This document shows, piece by piece, positions 1 through 10,970 of a stretch of DNA of 64,000 bases. The DNA is taken from positions 66,125,741-66,189,740 of the forward strand of contig NC_069392.1 of the NCBI RefSeq assembly GCF_027475565.1, given 5' to 3'. Position 1 is the first letter of the stretch. The number at the start of each line of letters is the position of its first letter. The position numbers and the translations under genes are program-made. The notes beneath the pieces were generated by a model. It searched no databases. It was not told the DNA's origin and saw only the letters and a program-made list of their open reading frames with translations. This DNA comes from Acinonyx jubatus (Eukaryota > Chordata > Mammalia > Carnivora > Felidae).

Positions 1-1690
1 CCAAAACTGAAAATATCACCTAAATACAAAAACTTAATAAATGGGTCTTTGATCAGCAGGCTATGCAGCCACATATCTCCCCCCAACGTGAATATAACAA
101 TATGATTCTAATATTTACAATATGAAAATGAAAAGGGGACCTTTTGCCATCTTGAAGTAGAAATAACTTTTGTTCCTATTAAAGAGTGACTGCTGAAATA
201 TACAAAACCAACTCCAAATTCCTACTTAGTTAAAACACATACCAGGCCTGACAAGCCACAAACAACAGGAAATTACCCCTCATGGTTTCTTACAGGATTA
301 TTATTACACGAACCTTACAGATTGTGTAGATTTGATCACTTTCGGCTAGGCACAGGTAAGTTACAACCATGAAAAAGCAAACTTTTGCTGAACACCTACA
401 ATGCAAAAGCACTTTAGAAGACACAGCTACAACGCATAAAAGCAAAGCTCTGAGAGCAATTTCTTACTAAACAAGCCCAGAAATGGATATTTCCAATCAC
501 ATTGATTAAAACTTGCCAATGAACTACTTCAAACTCAATTTTAACATTAAGAGTACTAAGTGAGCACTTAGACTCAACATATTCTTATTTATTACCACGA
601 CTAATTTTATGGCAAAAATTAAGGAACTTTAAAAACAAAAATCAGTGCTACTTTTCTAATTTAATATAAATGTTTCCTAAATAAACTTCTGGTTGAGAAA
701 ATTCCTCCAATATCCTGTATGGTTTTTTTAAAGCAAATGAGAAAAATCCTCAAACTAGTATACATTTATGAAATCTATTTTACATTATGTCTCCCATCTC
801 TGTTACATCTGCTTCGCATATTTATGTATTTACATTAAAACTCCTCAAACTTCATTTAACTACTTAACTTACACTTCTATCTAAAGAAAACGTTTTAAAG
901 GGGGTCAAAACTAGAAAAGCAAATGTATTTTCAGAGTAACAGCAAATTAATTATTTTATGTGGCTCAAGGAAAAACATCCTTACGATCAGTGATACAGGT
1001 TCCATTCATATAAAACCAGGAAAAAAATGAAAAGGAACAAAGATTACAGAATTATGAAGAATTCTATAAATTAATTCAAATTTCGAGGAGCACTTTTGAA
1101 AGATGTAATTACTCCCAAGTTAAGTTTGTGTGACCACTTATTTATCCATTAACAGTTACTTTACATGTGTTACTTCAGAAGTTTAAAACAACAAATTTTA
1201 GGACACTCCAAACTGTAACAAACAAGACACGATTTTGATGGAATAATGCTTCCAAACTCGTTTTACCTGGAGATGCTTTTCTAATTAAAGGTTTAATTGA
1301 CAAGAAACCGGTAGTATTTAACTTTTAAGAGGTCAAGAGGAAGGAACAACAAAACCAACCTAGGTATTGTTTTCCTTTTGTTTGGGATCAAAAGGAAACC
1401 ATAACCACAAAAAGGTTAAGTAAAAGCCCAAAGTACCCAACCCAAGGACAGTATCCCCCAAGAGAAAACAAAACAGAGTTGCAATTTGTAAACCAAGTTT
1501 GAAATACGCGAATCAATTAGCGTGCTTTCCTAAAGGCGTGTGATAAAAACTAATGGGCTCCGCTCGCAGAGCAACTTTCACAAGTGAATGCAGAAGGATC
1601 TCGGCAGAGTATCAGCCGTGTGCGTGCTTGTGAGAGTACACACAAGCAATTCAGAACCCCGGGACTATAATGGTTAACAAAGGTTACGGG
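1..1690. other. AT-rich repeat-poor DNA, probable intron 1 of a leftward gene
   Basis: This stretch is AT-rich, has no SINE, L1 or LTR that I can recognise and no long reading frame. It lies immediately downstream, on the minus strand, of a CpG island promoter and a strong minus-strand splice donor, so the simplest reading is the 5' part of a first intron. Lack of repeats close to a promoter is common in mammals. I see no coding exon in it. A possible small plus-strand exon at 296-355 and a minus-strand donor-like site at 1267/1266 are noted elsewhere. Confidence 0.5.
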
Positions 1691-2016
1691 GCGGGGGGAG
1701 GAAAGTGGAAGCGAAGTATCGCACGCTCCTAACACGGCTTGCCAACAACTCCCGAAACGAGAGCTCCGTCCCTCCGGCTTTGAAAATCAGAACCACAAAC
1801 TACCAAGCGCGTTCGCGGCGGAGGGGACGGGCCCCGGCCGGCCCCAGCTCCGGGAGGAGCAGCTCGGGCGCCGACCCCTTCCCCTCCGGCCCGTCCGGCC
1901 CCGCCACACCCCGGCCCCCAGCCCCCGCGGCCATGTGACGCGGCGAGCCTCGCCGACCCGAGCCCGACACAAACACACCCCTAGCCCCGAGGGCCCGCCG
2001 GGCGCCGCCGCTTTAC

Positions 2017-2500
2017 CTGCGCGCCGAGGCTCCGGGTCCCGCCCCGTCAGAGCCGGGGGTCCGGGACCTTTTGTTCCTTCCTCTTCCGAATGGGATGAGG
2101 GGCTGGCGGGGAGAGGGGAAGGGGCGATTGGAGGCGGAACTGAAAACACTCTCGCGGCCGCCCGGCCCGCCCCGCCCCCCAGCCACTGCCCGGCCCGCGG
2201 CCCGGCTCGCGGGGAGGGGGCGCGGGCTCGGCCACCGCCCGCCGGAGGGAGGGGGTGGGGACGCGCGTCCCGCCGCCGCCGCCCCTCCTCCCCTCAGGCG
2301 CGCGCCCGCTCGCATCCCCCACCCCTCGGGCCGCCCGGACGGCCAGGCCCTCCCCCGCCGCTCCCGCCGGCCCACCTCCGCTTCCGCCCTGCGCCCTCCG
2401 CCGCCGGCCGCAGCGGCGCGGCGCACCCACCTCCGGGCGGCTCGCTCGGCGCTCGCTGGCTGCTGGCTGGGAGCTGCTCCGCCGCCGCCGCGGCCGCGCG
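2017..2500 (-). other. Probable non-coding first exon (5' UTR) of an unidentified leftward gene
   Basis: On the minus strand the sequence GCAG|GTAAAG places a near-ideal splice donor with the last exon base at 2017 and the intron starting at 2016. The start near 2500 is inferred: the minus-strand CCAAT box at 2582-2586 would sit about 80 bp upstream, its usual distance from a start site. The exon is GC-rich and has no convincing coding frame, so it would be 5' UTR, with the start codon in a later exon outside the window. An alternative donor CGGAG|GTGGGT exists with the intron starting at 2430. The gene itself is not recognised. Confidence 0.55.
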
Positions 2501-2581
2501 GTAGACCCGCCTCCCACCCCGGGCCGCGAGCCCCGCCGATTCGCCGGCGCAGCCCCGGGGCTGGCACCCTGCCGCCCGCTG

Positions 2582-2586
2582 ATTGG
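2582..2586 (-). promoter_or_regulatory. CCAAT box (NF-Y type), minus orientation
   Basis: GCTGATTGGCG on the plus strand reads CGCCAATCAGC on the minus strand, which matches the extended NF-Y consensus. It lies about 80 bp upstream of the inferred leftward start site. Confidence 0.65.
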
Positions 2587-2802
2587 CGCCCCCGGCCGCC
2601 CGTTAGGGCGCGAGGCACGCCGGCCGAGCGCAGCGCTCGGCGCGCACGGAAGACGGGGTGAGCGGAGGAGGGAAGGAAGGAGGCCGAGCACCCGGGAAGG
2701 GTCGGGGCGCCAGCGGGGTTCGGAGAGTCGCGGGCCACTACCTCCCCACCTTCTTTCCCTTTGGCCGCCCCGCCCTCCCGGCCGGACCGGCGGCGCGCGC
2801 AG

Positions 2803-2807
2803 CCAAT
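2803..2807 (+). promoter_or_regulatory. CCAAT box (NF-Y type), plus orientation
   Basis: The sequence GCAGCCAATCAGCGCG contains the full extended CCAAT motif. Its orientation is opposite to the neighbouring boxes at 2582 and 2880, which suits a promoter that can fire in both directions. Confidence 0.6.
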
Positions 2808-2879
2808 CAGCGCGCGCGGTGCTCGGGGTGTGAGCCGCGCGTCGGGGGCCTCGAATCGGAAGGGAGACGTCGCTCGCTG

Positions 2880-2884
2880 ATTGG
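2880..2884 (-). promoter_or_regulatory. CCAAT box (NF-Y type), minus orientation
   Basis: GCTGATTGGTCC on the plus strand is an inverted CCAAT box with the conserved flanking GCTG. It lies 73 bp from the plus-oriented box. A weaker fourth ATTGG is at 3139-3143. Confidence 0.6.
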
Positions 2885-3399
2885 TCCCGCCTCCCCCGTA
2901 GAGCGTGAGGCGAGGCGCGGCCGGGCGGGAGGGCTGCCGGGCGGCCGAGGATGAGGCGGAGTGGGACGCCCGCGGTTTCGGTTGACTACGTCTGGGGCGC
3001 GCTCCCACGAGGCTATGGGAAGAGAAGGGGAGGGGAGAGATGAGCAGGGGAAGGGAAGGCACGGAACCCGCCGAGCTGCCGACCACCCCTCACTCATCGC
3101 CTGGGCCCGGGGCCCCTCCCCGGTCTCCTGCCAGCGCCATTGGGTGGGGCCTGTGGGGGCCGCCGCCTAGTCCACCTTCCGTACTCAAGCCGGGAGTGGA
3201 CACGTGCTCATCTTTTGAGGGGGCCCGGGGTCCGCCTCGGGGACAGGACGAGATGGGGCAGAAAACGGGTCCGCAGAATCCCGAGGACCCGACCCACCCT
3301 GGGCCCGCCCAGAGGCGAATGAGTGGGCGGGGCCCTCGTGGTGGTAAACGGGGCGGGGTCCGAGATGTAAATAAGCCCAAGGAGGGGATTTTTTACGGG

Positions 3400-4250
3400 G
3401 TTTAGGAGCCAGGGTAAGGGATGCCAGGTATTTAGGTAGAACCGGAATCTTGATTCTGTCTTCGTTAAAAATGGTGCTAGTCATGCATGCTCTGAAAGAT
3501 CCTTGCGAAGTCTAAAAGATAAGCGCTTAGCACGATGCTCCCTAATTGCTGGGTTATCTTCCCTTCCTCTTCAATTCTCCACTGATGAGGCGATGTTCTT
3601 GGGCCCCAACTTCGCACATGTGCGATACAAGGCCCTAAGCTGCTGGCTGTCCAAGGCTGGTGGGTGGGTGTCCGCACTTCGGTAATGCTGTCGCTTGTAC
3701 CCTACGGACACCCAAGCCTATGCTGAAACATTGAACCCAGCTAATCACATCAAGTATTTACTAAGCACCTACTACGTTTGGCGGGGAGCACCACAGAACC
3801 AAAGACGAAAAGGAACAGGTCTTACACGGGTAGTTGGTGCCAGAGCAAGACCGGAACTCGGTTTTCTTGGCTCCATGGCCCGCACTCATCCCCCTCCATC
3901 CTTACTTTGTGGCTTCAACGGGGAGCTCAAGACAAACGAGGAAAGAGACACTTGGTAGTGCACATCTGTTTTCTAACAGGCCAGGTGACCATTTCCAACA
4001 GCAAGAGTTTTGAAGCATACTCTTTCTTTTCAGAAATGAAAGCTTCCCTGAAGAGCGTGCCTTCAAATGGACTTGGAGAGATAGTTGGCCATTCTCTGTG
4101 TCCTGCAGGTTTTCCAGACCATCAAGATGTTCATTTCTCCCACCTCCTCCAATATGGAAGCCCTGGAGTTAAGCAAATTGTAGTTTTGAACGCTGCTGTG
4201 TTCCCAATCTGTGAGCTTTGACAAGTGGAATTCACCTGCAATGATGGCTC
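3400..4250. other. No gene recognised; CpG-island shore
   Basis: Composition drops to the genomic average here. A short relic near 3735-3790 (AGTATTTACTAAGCACCTAC) resembles the common ancient L2/MIR-type phrase. Reading frames of 90-150 codons overlap this stretch but show no recognisable domain, so I treat them as accidental. Confidence 0.5.
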
Positions 4251-4268
4251 TTTAAAAATAGTTACGTG

Positions 4269-4488
4269 ATGGGGCGCTTGGGTGGCTCGGTCAATTAAGC
4301 GTCCGACTTCGGCTCAGGTCATGATCTCACGGTCTGTGAGTTCGAGCCCCGCGTAGGGCTCTGTGCTGACAGCTCAGAGCCTGGAGCCTGTTTCGGATTC
4401 TGTGTCTCCCTCTCTCTCTGCCCCTCCCCTGTTCATGCTCTCTCTCTGTCTCAAAAATAAATAAACGTTAAAAAAATTTTTTTTAAAT
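4269..4488 (+). mobile_element. Felid tRNA-Lys SINE, full length
   Basis: The copy has the tRNA-like head, the TGTGCTGACAGCTCAGAG core, the CT-rich stretch and the AATAAATAAA tail. It is flanked by a perfect 15-bp target-site duplication, AAAAATAGTTACGTG, at 4254-4268 and 4489-4503. Low divergence and the intact duplication suggest a fairly recent insertion. Confidence 0.95.
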
Positions 4489-4503
4489 AAAAATAGTTAC
4501 GTG

Positions 4504-5439
4504 GTGATTCAATAAAATAAATATGACTATGAAGAGCATAGGGCTTTGAAGTGGAAGGAAAGTCAATAGTCGTTATCATTTCTTCCTTTCTGTTGCCTTC
4601 ATGCGTTTGTACTAAGATGAACGTACTCGGCAGAAATTCTTCACAAGTTTACCTCCAGGGTGGATTCTACCATTGTCAGTTTAGAGACAGCTATATTCAC
4701 CCCTTTTAAAAATTAGCTTGTGAAGGAGACCCGGGAAGCCAATTGGTGGAGCTGTTCCACCTCCTAAGGTTTCTATTTCCACTTCCCAGAGACATCAGGG
4801 AGGATAGTCTAGGGCAAAGGCTGTTCCATTTAGAAGTAGGAAGGCTATTTTTGATTTTTGGTTCTTCTTCCTGCTAACACAAGCCAACTGTTTTAATATG
4901 AAATAACTTATAAAAAGCTACCCTGGGTCACACAAATATTTTCTCCTTTGTGACCCAGATGTGCACTTGGGTGTCCACGTGGGAGGGTGGGAGTAGAAAC
5001 AAAAGCAAGGGTGGCTGGGATTCCAGAAGAATCTGCTCCCAATATGGGAGTTAGGTGCTTTGGGGTACATTAAGTAAATGGGTAATATGCTTGAGGTCTA
5101 CATTAGACCATCTCTCCGAAGTGTCAGAATCTGGGTTCCTAACTCTTCCCTTTAGGAAGCTTTTCAGGACCTCTGGGATTGAGGAAAGGGGAGGAGGGGA
5201 AACCCAACTACAATGATGTCCCCAAAGGGCTTAGAAGTGGGAGCATGCCTACTGTCCCCTCTGCTAGAAATGCATCTAAACTAAAGGGGGTCAAGACAGA
5301 AACTAAAGGCAGATGGAGCAGAGATTGTCGTGGCAACAACCAGCTTGGAAATCCACTGGGGTACCTCAAGACAGACCTAACAGTAGGTCCCTATTGTATA
5401 AATTGTATTGAGTCTTATTTTTATGTGGATAGACGTTGC
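4504..5439. other. No gene recognised; unique sequence
   Basis: I see no clear repeat or exon. The sequence is moderately AT-rich. A reading frame of about 100 codons at 5179-5487 runs into the SINE at 5453 and is not supported as a gene. Confidence 0.4.
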
Positions 5440-5452
5440 AAAATCAATTCAG

Positions 5453-5654
5453 GGGCATCTAGGTGGCTCAGGCGGTTAAGCATCTAACTCTTGGTTTGAG
5501 CTCCCGTCATGATCTCACAGTCCATGGGTTCAAGCCCCACATTGAGCTCTGTGCTGACGGCACGGAGCCTTCGTGGGGTTCTCTTTCCCTCTCTCTCTCT
5601 CTCTCTCTGGCCCGCCCCTGCTCTCTCGCTCTCTCAAAATAAATAAACTTAAAA
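5453..5654 (+). mobile_element. Felid tRNA-Lys SINE, full length
   Basis: The head (GGGGCATCTAGGTGGCTCAG) is slightly diverged, the CT-rich stretch is long, and the tail is AAATAAATAAACTT plus poly-A. A 13-bp duplication, AAAATCAATTCAG, flanks it at 5440-5452 and 5655-5667. Confidence 0.95.
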
Positions 5655-5829
5655 AAAATCAATTCAGAAGCAATTTAAAAGTAGTTAAATGTGTTGGAAA
5701 GACACAGAAGACAAATAGTAATGGTGGTTGCTTTTGGAAAGAGATCTGTGGAGTCACAAGTTGAAAAACTTAAATTTCATCATTAATTCTTAGGCAGTTT
5801 GAGTTTTTTAAAAATCTGTCCTTTTGCTA

Positions 5830-6100
5830 ACATTTCAAAAGATATAACTCCTATTCCATCTCCTCTGATAAATCTATAAAACCCTTCCTGGTTACTCCAG
5901 CCCAAAGGATATCACTCACCTCTGAATTTTCTCTCGTAGTCAAAATGATTTACATACCATGACTTCGCTTTGATTAATGCCTTGATCAGTTAGTTTAGTC
6001 TTGAGTAGTTTTTTAACTTTTCATGCGTATGTTTTGTCTCCCCCGTGTAGATTGTAAATTCCTGAAGGACAAGGACAGCATCTTGTTCTCAGTTGTCTCC
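5830..6100 (+). repeat. L2 3'-end relic (probable)
   Basis: The phrase TGTAGATTGTAAATTCCTGA followed by AGGACAAGGACAGCATCTTG matches the L2 tail pattern (GTAAGCTCCTTGAGGGCAGGGAC). The upstream part is too diverged to be sure. Confidence 0.45.
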
Positions 6101-6109
6101 CACACTCGG

Positions 6110-7925
6110 AGATAAAAAAAAAAAAATTACTTAGTAATTGAAAAAAGGTGAAATAGAGCATTTGTGTATCAGGAATATGCTCTGTGTGTGTCAAAGGTCT
6201 GCAGGCATTCTGCACAGCTTTGTCCAATCTACTGAGTTGCCCTTGACACAACTCTTGAGTATCCTATCAGCATCCAGTCTGTATACTCGCTCCTCCTGGT
6301 GGAAGGCAATTGCAGCAAGCTTACTACCTCTTAAAGAAAGATCCAGTCATTTACAACTAAAAGGACACCGATTAAATGAGATAACCTAAGTAGAAATTGT
6401 AAGGAACAGAGGTATGGTGTTACTTTTGTTGCAAATGACGATGAAGAAATCTGACACCAGCTGGATTTTTATCTCAATATGACGAAATAGCACTTTTTGA
6501 AATGAATTTTTAAACGAATTCATGCTGAAGATGTGTACCTGCCGCTGTGTACACACAGTCTTTATTCACATGCTAGTTTTTATCAAAAATAATAAAAATG
6601 TAACATCTGATGGAAATGCTGGAGAATAAAGTATGTATAAGAAAAAAGAATTAAATTTGGCCTTTATCTGGTGTCTGCTATGTGCCTATCATACAAGCAT
6701 GGTGGAAAATTCTCATTTTATGGCCAACGTTTCTCAAGAAAAGAAGACATTTGTTTAGGGTTTTTTAGATTTGAAGGGAGAAAGTATTTGAGAAGTTGGC
6801 ACTGGTTGTGAAAAACGTTCAGTGAAAATTAAAAACGTATGTCTCATCGTTCTCCAGGCATCTGATAATTAATATATTTCTTATCTATACATTTAAAAGT
6901 GTAAATAATCATTGGATCAATTGATTATTGGATAGCTAATCTAATGACTGCTCAAATATTACTTGGTAAATTATAAAACCGTTTTGATGCAATGAGCATG
7001 CCCATAAAGGCATTTAAATATTATTTAAGATCTATACGTTTGGGAAAAACTAGACAAAGGCCCATGTCTAAATGCCAAAAGAACAATGTACAAATTATTT
7101 AAAGTTCTATTGTAAAGAGGGGTAACTTGGTAGTCATATGTCAGCAATAGGGCTTTATGCCTTGATTATAATTGTCTGTGTGTGATAATAGTGACTGAGC
7201 CAGGCTGCTGCTAGGCAGGTTTAATGTATGAAGGTATAACGCTCTTGGAAAATTTCAAGCATGTTAGCATAATTGCTCTGATGAAGAATGAAGAGCTTAT
7301 TTAACATAACTGACTAGGGTAGACAATAGATGCATAATCAGTGTCCTAATGATTGAATTAATGAGCCCCAGTTGTTTGTCCTTACTGTAAACAGTCCTCA
7401 GCTATGAAAAAGACATCCTGCTGAAGAAGTCTGACGATTGGGTTAGCTGATGAGTGGCCAGAACATCATTAATGGTGGGAAAGGGCCAACTACTATTGGG
7501 TCCTAAAGACGTCAATGGTGGATTTCAAGGAGTAAATTATATCGCTACATAGAAGCTTCATATCAGCTCCTGCTTGCCTTGAAGTATGCATACAGTCATG
7601 GAGCCTGATCAATGCTCTTATTTTCAGATAAAGAAACCCAGGCCCGAGCTTCTTCAAAGTCCGATGGCCACTTAGCGCCAGAAATTATACACAGTATCTA
7701 CCTTTGCTGCTCTGACACTGCCCACTAATTCATATCCCTGTTCCTGGTCTCTACCCTCACCCATGCCTTTGCTGCTCTCTTCAATTCTCCTGTTCCCATT
7801 ACCTTCTATGCACATGTCCTGACCAACTCTTTCACAGTGAAAATAGGGACACATTTCCTGTTCACACCTAAACCCCTAGCATTAGACTATATGTCTGTCT
7901 CCGGATCTATCCTTCCAGCTATGTC
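6110..7925. other. No gene recognised; AT-rich unique block
   Basis: About 1.8 kb with no recognisable interspersed repeat, rich in ATTA/TAAT-type motifs, especially 6840-7560. It could hold conserved non-coding elements, but conservation cannot be judged from one sequence. Confidence 0.4.
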
Positions 7926-7929
7926 CTGT

Positions 7930-8275
7930 GAAAAACCTGCTCCTCCGAGAAAAGGCTTTTCCTTCTGTTCCCTTGGCCACCTAGTCTAGGTTAGCATATA
8001 CCACCCACCCAAAACACGCATAGCAGCCACACTATCCTATCACCTTTTTAAATGTCTCTTCCAAACTCTATTGAGAAGTACATCCACTTATTTCTGTACT
8101 GATTTATCATTTGTCACTCCTTCCCACTAAATGTGAGCTCTATAAGAGCAGGAAGCATGTCTGCTTTGTTCACCACAGTATCCCTACTCGAGCATGTCTC
8201 TCTTGTTCACCACATTATCCCTAATTTAACCATACACGGAGGCACTCAATAGATATTTTTGAATAGTTGGATGAG
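7930..8275 (+). repeat. L2 LINE 3' end
   Basis: The sequence runs through ATGTGAGCTCTATAAGAGCA, GGAAGCATGTCTGCTTTGTT, CACCACAGTATCC and ends ACTCAATAGATATTTTTGAA, the ordered landmarks of the L2 3' terminus. One internal 37-bp segment is duplicated in tandem (see findings). Confidence 0.75.
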
Positions 8276-8279
8276 TTTC

Positions 8280-9095
8280 ATTCAAACTCAACATCAACTG
8301 AAAGTTGATCAACCCCTTTTGTTTTCCTCTCTGAGTGTGCCTTAGCCCGGTTCCCTGGAACATAGAGCCTGGTGCAAGGATGCCGGTGCTTTATTTAGGA
8401 GGTATTATCCCAGAGCAGTGACCACAAGAGAAAAAGCAAGGAAGAATGGGGAGTAACTGCAGAAAGATGCATCACTATGCTAAACACTGCTTCATGCTAA
8501 GCCTTGAAAAGATACAGCCAGTCTCTTGACAGGTGCAGCCACTGGGCCATACAGGACATCTTCCGATGGACAACAAGGAAAAGTCATGCCTTAGAGCAAT
8601 CTGAGGAGGGGAAGACATTTATCTACATGTCGCCTGTCTCCTATTGGTCAAAGCTGGTCCCAAAGGGAGCTCACTTTCCCATACTTCCCACCGTATGATC
8701 CATATTCTCTGATAGTGACTCAGAAAGCCAGGTGAGCTGCCCTGGAGTCCAGGAGTGGTGTGAGAAGACTATGGATATATGGCTGGTTGGCCTTAGTCAA
8801 ACCAGAAGGGACTTAACTAAGTCAATTGTGGTGGCAGCTGAGACACAGCAAGAGGTTCAGACAATCTAAGACGCGTAAACAGAGCCTGATATAGAGCAAA
8901 GGGAGTACCACAGTAACAGTAGGGTCGGGTCTGTTTTATTCACTGCTAATTAAATTTTGGTTGAATGAATGGATGCATATATAAATGGCATCACCATCTA
9001 CTGACTCATTTAAGCTGGAACTTTGGCGTCATCACGATCGTCCTTTTTGCTGAATTCCCACATATCAAAGCGAGGGCAGAATTCCTCCTGGCTCT
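8280..9095. other. No gene recognised
   Basis: Unique-looking sequence with no clear repeat, RNA gene or exon. Short reading frames at 8504-8698 and 8965-9195 have no recognisable features. Confidence 0.4.
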
Positions 9096-9099
9096 ACTT

Positions 9100-9640
9100 C
9101 CTCAACATATCTCGGACCAATGCCTCCTCTCCACGCTCCCTGCCTTGATTCAGGCTACATCATCTTTCGTGGGAATTATTGCTCTAGCTCCTTAACTATA
9201 GTCCTCCTGTCTCCACTCTTGCTCCCTTCCAACTCATTCTCCCCACTGCCAACATTTACTTCCCTTAGAGCATGTTTTACAAATGCAAAGCTGATAATGT
9301 CACTATCTTGACTATATTGATAGTTTCCCCCCCTCCCCTCCCCCCCTTTTTTTTTTCTTTTCAGGATAGAATCAAGACTCTCTAGCATAGCCTGTAAGAT
9401 CCTTCATGATCTGTGCCAGGCTAGTCTCTTTATCTTTACAGCTCCCCACTCCCTACCTTGCTCCTTAGACCTCAGCCAGACTGAATTCCCAGCAGGACAC
9501 TGGGCCGTCTCATTCCTCAGTGCCTATGCTGTGCTCTTGGTTCTGCCTGGAATATGTTTGTGCCTGATGAACCCCTCCTCATACTTCAAAACGATTTCCA
9601 TGAAGTCCCATTCAGCCGTGGATGCCTCCACCCACCCATC
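9100..9640 (+). repeat. L2 LINE 3' region
   Basis: Ordered L2 landmarks are visible: AAGCTGATAATGTCACTATC, AGGATAGAATCAAGACTCTC, TGTAAGATCCTTCATGATCT, GTTCTGCCTGGAATATGTTT and ACTTCAAAACGATTTCCATG. A pyrimidine-rich low-complexity run at 9328-9361 interrupts it. Confidence 0.75.
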
Positions 9641-9669
9641 CTCCCCCCCCACCCATCCGGTATTCATGG

Positions 9670-10135
9670 TTAACAGTCAGGTTTTTCAGTTGCAAGTCAT
9701 AGAAGAAACTGCCATTACTGACTTAGGAGAAAGGGCGCTTGTGACAGGTTATGGGGTGGCTGACACAATAGCTAAGAAGGCTACAGAAGCAGGCCAGACG
9801 ATAAGCGAGAACAAGGAAGTCTGGGCAGCAGCTAGGGTCACAGCCAAGATTACAGCACAACGTGTTGGGGAGGTGACCGTCACTGCCACCACCATTCAAC
9901 ACAGGATACCTCAGCTTACACTTCCAGGTCAATGGCGCTGGACTCTGGACCCCCTGCCACTGGCATTACCAGTGCTGTTGCCCCTGGAAACCAGATGTCA
10001 CTGCAGTGCCTGTTACTGTCATCAGAATGGATTCTGCACCCACCCTGCTCTGCATCACCAGAGCTCCCTCTTCGAAGCCTGGGGCAGATCCATCAGGGTT
10101 ACTAAGCTTAGCGTAAGTTTCTTGCTCTAGTTGCC
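9670..10135. repeat. Ancient interspersed repeat, family uncertain
   Basis: The opening GTTTTTCAGTTGCAAGTCAT resembles a widespread mammalian repeat beginning TTTTCAGTTGCAAGTGACAG. The rest is diverged. A 199-codon plus-strand frame at 9531-10130 covers this and the L2 end, which argues against a gene. Confidence 0.35.
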
Positions 10136-10744
10136 GGCAGAGCTGGGCCAACAAGGAGCTGAGATTTTTTTTTTTTTTTTTTACTTCTATATTGTAATTG
10201 GGATCTGCTTCCTTCCAGTAATTATGAGATGACCCCAAACAAAGAAAAGTGGGTCAGATGCTAGAGAGCCCCCAGATGGCTGATGTTCACCATGTTCTCA
10301 AACTTGCTCAACAAATAAATTGTGCGTCTGCCCGTGCCAGGTTCTCTTTAAGGCACTCAGGATGCAAAAATGGATAAGGTGACTGCTTCATGCTCACGAG
10401 GACATCGATGGCCCAAAAGACAAAAAACATGCTTTGGCAAAGATGTAGAGAAATTGATGGGAGGAACGTAAAATGGCACAGTCACTGTGGAGAACAGGCC
10501 GGTAGCTCTTCCAAAGATTAAACAGAGTAAACGCACAACCCATCAATTCCACTCCTAGATACACAACATGTGAGAGAAATGGCAACATTTGTCCGCTCAA
10601 ACATCTGTACACAAGTGTTCACAGTGACATTATTCATAAGAGCCAAAGAGTGGAAACAACTCAAACACTCATCAGCTGATAAATGGACAAATTGTGGCAC
10701 GTCCATACAATGGGATGTTATTCAGCCATGAAAAGGAATGAAGT

Positions 10745-10866
10745 TCTGGGGTGCCTGACTGGCTCAGTAGCTAAAGCATGGGACTCTTGACCTTGGGGTT
10801 GTGAGTTTGAGCCTTATGTTGGGTATAGAGATTTCTCAAAAAAATAAGAGCTTTATTTAAAAAAAG
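10745..10866 (+). mobile_element. Older carnivoran SINE (short form)
   Basis: The head GGGGTGCCTGACTGGCTCAG is followed by GGGGTTGTGAGTTTGAGCC and a tail of the type GGGTATAGAGATTTCTCAAA, without the felid CT-rich stretch. The flanks repeat GGAATGAAGT (10735-10744 and 10867-10876). This is an older carnivoran subfamily. Confidence 0.8.
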
Positions 10867-10970
10867 GGAATGAAGTGGTGAGACAGGTTGCCACCTAGAT
10901 GAATCTTGAAAAGACTGTGCAACGTGAAAGGAGGCACAAAAGGCCACATACTGTAAGATTCCATTTATGT

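Larger units (their letters stand above)
1790..3400. promoter_or_regulatory. CpG island promoter
   Basis: This is the only long stretch of the window that is very GC-rich with CpG at near-expected frequency; elsewhere CpG is depleted as usual for mammalian DNA. It contains several GC boxes of the GGGCGGGG type (for example near 2770, 3325 and 3350) and four CCAAT boxes in mixed orientation. No TATA box is evident. This is the standard make-up of a broad housekeeping-type promoter. Leftward transcription is supported by a good splice donor at 2017/2016 on the minus strand. Rightward transcription is possible (weak donor GGG|GTGAGC at 2657/2658), but no downstream plus-strand exon is recognisable. 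Edges were judged by eye. Confidence 0.9.

Noticed and set aside
1200..1330. Minus-strand donor-like CATCTCCAG|GTAAAA at 1267/1266
   Set aside because: No convincing acceptor with a pyrimidine tract lies at a reasonable distance, so an exon call is unsupported.
2013..3086. A 357-codon minus-strand frame across the CpG island
   Set aside because: GC-rich DNA lacks stop codons by chance. The sequence is low-complexity Arg/Gly/Ala/Pro with no domain, and parallel long frames exist in other phases.
9531..10130. A 199-codon plus-strand frame
   Set aside because: It starts inside an L2 3' end and continues into another ancient repeat. No domain is recognisable.
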